From positions 1-64,000 of the forward strand of contig JARYGU010000013.1 of the NCBI GenBank assembly GCA_033795365.1: a DNA stretch of 64,000 nucleotides. The letters are read 5' to 3'. Source of the DNA: JARYGU01 sp033795365. GTDB lineage: Bacteria; Pseudomonadota; Alphaproteobacteria; Rhizobiales; Rhizobiaceae. The notes below the pieces were generated by a model. It had not been told where the DNA came from, did no database searches, and saw only the letters and a program-made list of their open reading frames with translations. Positions within the stretch are counted from its first letter, which is position 1. The number at the start of each line of letters is the position of its first letter. The position numbers and the translations under genes were made by a program. Shown piece by piece: positions 60,584 to 64,000 of the stretch.

Positions 60584-61567
60584 TCAGGCGTTTCCGATCA
60601 GGATACCCGCCGCCAGAACGAGCCCGCCGCCCAGGACAACCTGGAAGGCTGCGCGCACGAAGGGCGTTTCCATGTAGCGGTTCTGGATGAAAGCGATCGC
60701 CCAGAGCTCGACGAAGACGACTGCGATCGCAATCATGGTGGCCAGCATGAAATGCGGGATCAGGTATGGCAGCGCGTGGCCGAGCCCGCCGATCGCCGTC
60801 ATGATGCCGGACGCGAGGCCGCGCTTGACCGGTGAGCCGCGTCCCGAGAGCTTGCCGTCGTCATGGGCGGCTTCCGTGAAGCCCATCGAAATACCGGCAC
60901 CGACGGAAGCCGAAAGACCGACGAGAAAGGTCTGCCAGGTGTCCTGCGTGGCGAAGGCGGCGGCGAAGATCGGCGCGAGCGTCGAGACCGAGCCGTCCAT
61001 CAGCCCGGCCAGCCCCGGCTGCACATAGGTCAGCACGAATTGCCGCTGCGCGGTCTGGTCCTCTTCTTCCTTGACGTCATCCGGCGTGTATTTCTCGCTC
61101 AGGCGTCGGGCGAGCGATTCATGCGATTTCTCCGCCAGCGCCAGATCTCCGAGCAGCTTCCGCGTGGCCGCGTCCGTCGTGCGTTGAGAGGCTTCCAGGT
61201 AGAAGCGGTGTGCCGCCTCCTCCATCGCCTCCGCCTGCTCGCGCGCAGCCTCGACGGACATGTTGGCTATCAGCCAGTCCGGCTTGCGCTCGGGAAAATC
61301 GCGCACATGCTCGCGCCGGATCAGCGGGATGCGGCTGCCGAAACGCGCAACGTGGCGATCGATCAGCATCTGGCGATGATGGCTCTCCTCCTCCGCCATC
61401 TCCTCGAATACCTTGGCGGAATGCGGATAGGCTTGGCGCAGTGCATCCGCGTAGGCAAGATAGATGCGCCCGTCATCCTCCTCGGACGAAATGGCAAGCG
61501 CGAGGATTTCCTGTTCGCTCAGCGATTCGAGCGATCGTTTGGAGGAGCGGAAGAAACGGGAGAGCAT
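60584..61567 (-). CDS. mbfA: Membrane-bound ferritin-like iron exporter
   Basis: A 327-residue protein joining an N-terminal rubrerythrin/ferritin-like di-iron domain (about 20-165; EEDDGRIYLAYAD, EEMAEEESHHRQ, AEKSHESLA) to a C-terminal VIT1/CCC1-like membrane domain with several helices. In Agrobacterium and Bradyrhizobium MbfA exports iron and helps resist peroxide. The start at 61567 lies 11 bp from an ICE palindrome, which fits known Irr repression of mbfA under low iron. Confidence 0.92.
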   Translation of the reverse strand: MLSRFFRSSKRSLESLSEQEILALAISSEEDDGRIYLAYADALRQAYPHSAKVFEEMAEEESHHRQMLIDRHVARFGSRIPLIRREHVRDFPERKPDWLIANMSVEAAREQAEAMEEAAHRFYLEASQRTTDAATRKLLGDLALAEKSHESLARRLSEKYTPDDVKEEEDQTAQRQFVLTYVQPGLAGLMDGSVSTLAPIFAAAFATQDTWQTFLVGLSASVGAGISMGFTEAAHDDGKLSGRGSPVKRGLASGIMTAIGGLGHALPYLIPHFMLATMIAIAVVFVELWAIAFIQNRYMETPFVRAAFQVVLGGGLVLAAGILIGNA

Positions 61568-61577
61568 AGGAAATTCC

Positions 61578-61596
61578 TTTTTAGAATAATTCTAAA
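61578..61596 (-). promoter_or_regulatory. ICE (Irr) box of mbfA
   Basis: A perfect palindrome TTTTAGAATAATTCTAAAA at 61578-61596 matches the iron control element bound by Irr in Rhizobiales. It lies just upstream of mbfA. Irr represses mbfA when iron is scarce. Confidence 0.85.
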
Positions 61597-61670
61597 ATAG
61601 GAGGCGATGCCCTGCTCGTCAACGGCGGAGATGCATGCTGCGGCAATAAAGCAGGCGCCGGAAATGCCGC

Positions 61671-62912
61671 TCAGAGCGTCAGATCGAGCGTCTTCTCCCG
61701 TTCGATATAGGCGTGCTGCACATCGGTGACGTAGTCGCGCACGATCGGCGCCGCGTCGCGCTTGCGTGAAAGCTGCATGTGGAAGACGAGCTGGCTGCCG
61801 GTACGGAACATCATCTCGGCGCTGATCAGGTAGAATTCCCACATCCGGGCAAAGCGCTCGTCATACATCGCGATCACCTTGTCTCGGTTCCTTTCGAAGC
61901 GTTCGCTCCAATGAGCAAGGGTCGTCGCGTAGTGCACCCTCAGGAATTCGAGATCGGTCACCCACAGGCTGTTTCTCTCGACGACCTCGAACACTTCCGA
62001 AAGGGCAGGCGAATAGGCGCCGGGGAAGATGTATTTCCGCAGCCACGGGCTTGCCATGCCGGGCGGGCTCATATGGCCGATGGAATGCAGCACCGCGAGC
62101 CCGTCATCCGGCATCAGCGCATTCAGCTTTTTGAAGAATTCGTCATAGTGATGCACGCCGACATGCTCGAACATGCCGACCGAGACGATCCGGTCGAATG
62201 ACCCCGCAACGTCACGATAATCCTTCAGTTCGAAGCGGGCCCGGTCGGCAAGACCGGCATCGGTGGCCCGCTTCGAGGCGAGCGCCTGCTGCTCTTTCGA
62301 AAGGGTCACGCCCGTCACTTCGACATTCTCGAGTTTCGCCAGATAGAGCGCGAGATCGCCCCAGCCGCAGCCTATATCGAGCACCTTCATGCCCGGCTTC
62401 AGGCAGAGCTTCGCTGCAAGCAGCCTCAGCTTGTTGCGCTGCGCGGCCTCCAGCGTCTCGCCCTCCTCGCGAAAATAGGCGCAGGAATAGAGCATGTTCT
62501 CGTCGAGGAAGAGTTTGTAGAAATCATTGCCGAGATCGTAATGGTGCGCAACGTTTCTCTGCGCCTGCCCCTTGCGGTTCGACTGCTGGCGTTTGCGGAA
62601 GCGCATCTTCACCGCGCGCAGCGCCTTCTGGATCGGATAGGAGCCGAGCGAGAGCCGGTTGACGGAGAAAAGCGTGAGGAAATCGCGCAGCGTCGAGCCT
62701 TCCTCGAAGCGCATCGTTCCGTCCATATAGGCCTCGCCGGCGGCCAGCTCGGCATTGAAGACCAGCGTCCTGTAGAGCTTCGGGTCGGTGAGCCTCATCG
62801 TCACCTCCAGCCCGGGTTCGCCGGAAAAGACATGCCGCTTGCCCTCAGCATCGATGACCGTGAGCCGTCCCTTCCTTATGAAGGCTTTCATCATGTGGGA
62901 GAGAAAAAACAT
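61671..62912 (-). CDS. cfa: Cyclopropane-fatty-acyl-phospholipid synthase
   Basis: A 413-residue SAM-dependent methyltransferase. The N-terminal region (about 1-120) is the lipid-binding part; VLDIGCGWGDLALYLAK is the SAM motif I, and MFEHVGVHHYDEFF with GMASPWLRKYIFPGAYSP complete the Cfa signature. It adds a methylene bridge to unsaturated acyl chains. ATG at 62912 follows GAGGTG. It lies about 100 bp before mbfA on the same strand. Confidence 0.92.
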   Translation of the reverse strand: MFFLSHMMKAFIRKGRLTVIDAEGKRHVFSGEPGLEVTMRLTDPKLYRTLVFNAELAAGEAYMDGTMRFEEGSTLRDFLTLFSVNRLSLGSYPIQKALRAVKMRFRKRQQSNRKGQAQRNVAHHYDLGNDFYKLFLDENMLYSCAYFREEGETLEAAQRNKLRLLAAKLCLKPGMKVLDIGCGWGDLALYLAKLENVEVTGVTLSKEQQALASKRATDAGLADRARFELKDYRDVAGSFDRIVSVGMFEHVGVHHYDEFFKKLNALMPDDGLAVLHSIGHMSPPGMASPWLRKYIFPGAYSPALSEVFEVVERNSLWVTDLEFLRVHYATTLAHWSERFERNRDKVIAMYDERFARMWEFYLISAEMMFRTGSQLVFHMQLSRKRDAAPIVRDYVTDVQHAYIEREKTLDLTL

Positions 62913-63075
62913 GCGCACCTCGAAGATCATGCCGGCAACCGGAGCCGCGCCGGGCAGCGGGATGACAGCATCGCATTTTGAAAAGACTTTGCAAATTCGC
63001 ACATGAGGCTGCGGTGAGCAGGCTGCGGCGAAGAGACTGATTGCACCGGAAGTGCAAGACACCTATTTCATCCCC

Positions 63076-63546
63076 ATGGATCAGCCTGCAGACGACGACC
63101 GCCAATCCCATTTCGCCGTCATTCGCGCCAGGGCGGCAGCGGAGATGGACGATATTGGCGTGACGCCCGCCTTCGTCGTGCATCTCGTCGAGACCTTCTA
63201 CGGCCGCGTGCGCGCGCATCCGGAGCTTGGCCCGGTTTTCGAGGCGCGGCTGGCCGGCCGCTGGCCCGAGCATATGGAAAAGATGAAGCGGTTCTGGTCG
63301 GCCGTCGCCTTCAAGGATGGCAGCTACGGCGGCAAGCCGGTCGTGGCGCATCAGGGTATCGCCAATTTGAACCCGCCGCTCTTTCAGGTCTGGTTAGGGC
63401 TGTTTTCCGCGACTCTCGACGACATCGCTCCCTCCGCGGAGGCGAAGGCCTGGTTCATGGCGACGGCCGAGCGTATCGCCAAAAGCCTCGTGCTTTCGCT
63501 CTTCTACAATCCCGCCGACGACGATCCCGCGTTGAAGCGCGTCTGA
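63076..63546 (+). CDS. Group III truncated haemoglobin
   Basis: A 156-residue globin (if read from ATG 63076; GTG at 63052 is an alternative) of the truncated group III type: FVVHLVETFYGRVRAHPELGPVFEARL, the PEHMEKMKRFWSAVAF block and HQGIANLNPPLFQVWLGLFSATLDD with a likely heme-proximal His. Such proteins bind oxygen, NO or sulfide. No clear ribosome-binding site supports either start. Confidence 0.82.
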   Translation: MDQPADDDRQSHFAVIRARAAAEMDDIGVTPAFVVHLVETFYGRVRAHPELGPVFEARLAGRWPEHMEKMKRFWSAVAFKDGSYGGKPVVAHQGIANLNPPLFQVWLGLFSATLDDIAPSAEAKAWFMATAERIAKSLVLSLFYNPADDDPALKRV

Positions 63547-64000
63547 TCAGTCACCTTTGCCGCCTGTGGTGACGCCGGCGCTCGCGGCGACGACAAGCCC
63601 GGTGCCGACCATCTGCAACGGCGTCATCGGTTGGCCGAGAACAAGGAAGCCGGCAAGCGCGCCCATTGCTGGCTCAAGGCTCATCAGAATGCCGAAAACC
63701 GGCATGGGCATGCGTCTCAGCGCGATCATCTCCAGCGCATAAGGCAGGAGCGGGACGAGGAAGGCGAGCCCAACCATCATGGCGACGCCGTCGAAGCTCA
63801 TCGCTTCGCCGGCCCGGAAAATGCCGAAAGGCGCCGCGACGATCGCAGCGACGATCAGCGACATGGCGAGGCCCTCCAGCCCCGCAAACAGCTTGCCCGA
63901 GCCCTTCATCAGAACGATATAGCTGCCCCAGCCGACCGCCGCGCCGCATGCATAAAGAATACCGATGGGATCGCCGGTCCATCCCTCTCCGTCATGAGCG
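63547..64000 (-). CDS. EamA-type (DMT) transporter, 5' end outside window
   Basis: A partial membrane protein. The visible C-terminal part (about 150 residues) contains the end of one EamA repeat and the second repeat: YIVLMKGSGKLFAGLEG, then PMPVFGILMSLEPAMGALAGFLVLGQPMT. It is a drug/metabolite exporter, RhtA-like. The reading frame remains open to the window edge, so the start codon is not seen; an internal ATG at 63909 should not be taken as the start. Confidence 0.8.
   Translation of the reverse strand, partial: AHDGEGWTGDPIGILYACGAAVGWGSYIVLMKGSGKLFAGLEGLAMSLIVAAIVAAPFGIFRAGEAMSFDGVAMMVGLAFLVPLLPYALEMIALRRMPMPVFGILMSLEPAMGALAGFLVLGQPMTPLQMVGTGLVVAASAGVTTGGKGD

Noticed and set aside
1..64000. 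CRISPR arrays, tRNA, rRNA and intact IS elements
   Set aside because: No regularly spaced repeats, cloverleaf-like genes, rRNA segments or transposases were noticed on either strand by eye; a covariance search would be needed to exclude small RNAs.

Overview
The window looks like chromosomal DNA of an alphaproteobacterium in the Rhizobiaceae (Rhizobium/Agrobacterium/Ensifer/Shinella type). Supporting signs are the infC, rpmI-rplT and pheS-pheT blocks, an mbfA gene behind a perfect Irr (ICE) box, cardiolipin synthase converging on an EEP nuclease, a GTA-spike-type small protein and many GC-rich compact genes. No rRNA, tRNA, CRISPR array, integrase or intact IS element was recognised.

Region 1 (1 to about 18.4 kb) is a dense defence island. 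On the plus strand an AbiE-type toxin-antitoxin pair, under a promoter covered by a perfect inverted repeat, runs directly into SIR2, HerA and a DEDDh exonuclease (474-6476). A TIR/zinc-ribbon protein follows (6623-7525). A complete type II CBASS operon on the minus strand (12170 to 7771) encodes CapV phospholipase, a DncV-like cyclase, the Cap2 E1/E2 fusion and the Cap3 JAB peptidase; a small SinR/Cas2-like gene lies upstream of it. A plus-strand cassette follows: sigma-like factor, small acidic protein, ImmA/IrrE-like metalloprotease and a 578-residue protein with a DisA-N-like (diadenylate-cyclase fold) domain. An Mrr-like endonuclease and a chimeric leftover gene close the island. Its left edge lies outside the window.

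Region 2 (18.4-34.5 kb) holds accessory metabolism: an NADP oxidoreductase and SDR opposite a LysR regulator, an old-yellow-enzyme reductase opposite a second LysR regulator, an AraC regulator with a siderophore uptake set (TonB receptor, binding protein, fused permease, no ATPase), a tagatose-type kinase/aldolase-subunit pair, a 2H phosphoesterase and an AstE/ASPA-like hydrolase.

Region 3 (34.6-52.9 kb) is core-like: cls, EEP nuclease, aminotransferase, ArsC-like protein, sulfite-oxidase-like enzyme, YbaK, M29 aminopeptidase, a MarR/EamA divergent pair with a double palindromic operator, an oxidoreductase, xseA, a GTA spike-base homologue, a lipid-linked glycosyltransferase cluster, an XRE regulator with a divergent membrane protein, a Gfo/Idh/MocA oxidoreductase, an aldo/keto reductase and a GNAT enzyme.

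Region 4 (52.9-64 kb) carries translation genes on the minus strand: infC with an ATT start, rpmI-rplT, then pheS and pheT with three small genes inserted between them. After these come an alpha/beta hydrolase, a transglutaminase-like protease, mbfA, cfa, a globin and a truncated DMT transporter.

All calls come from reading translated sequence and motifs by eye. No database search was run.
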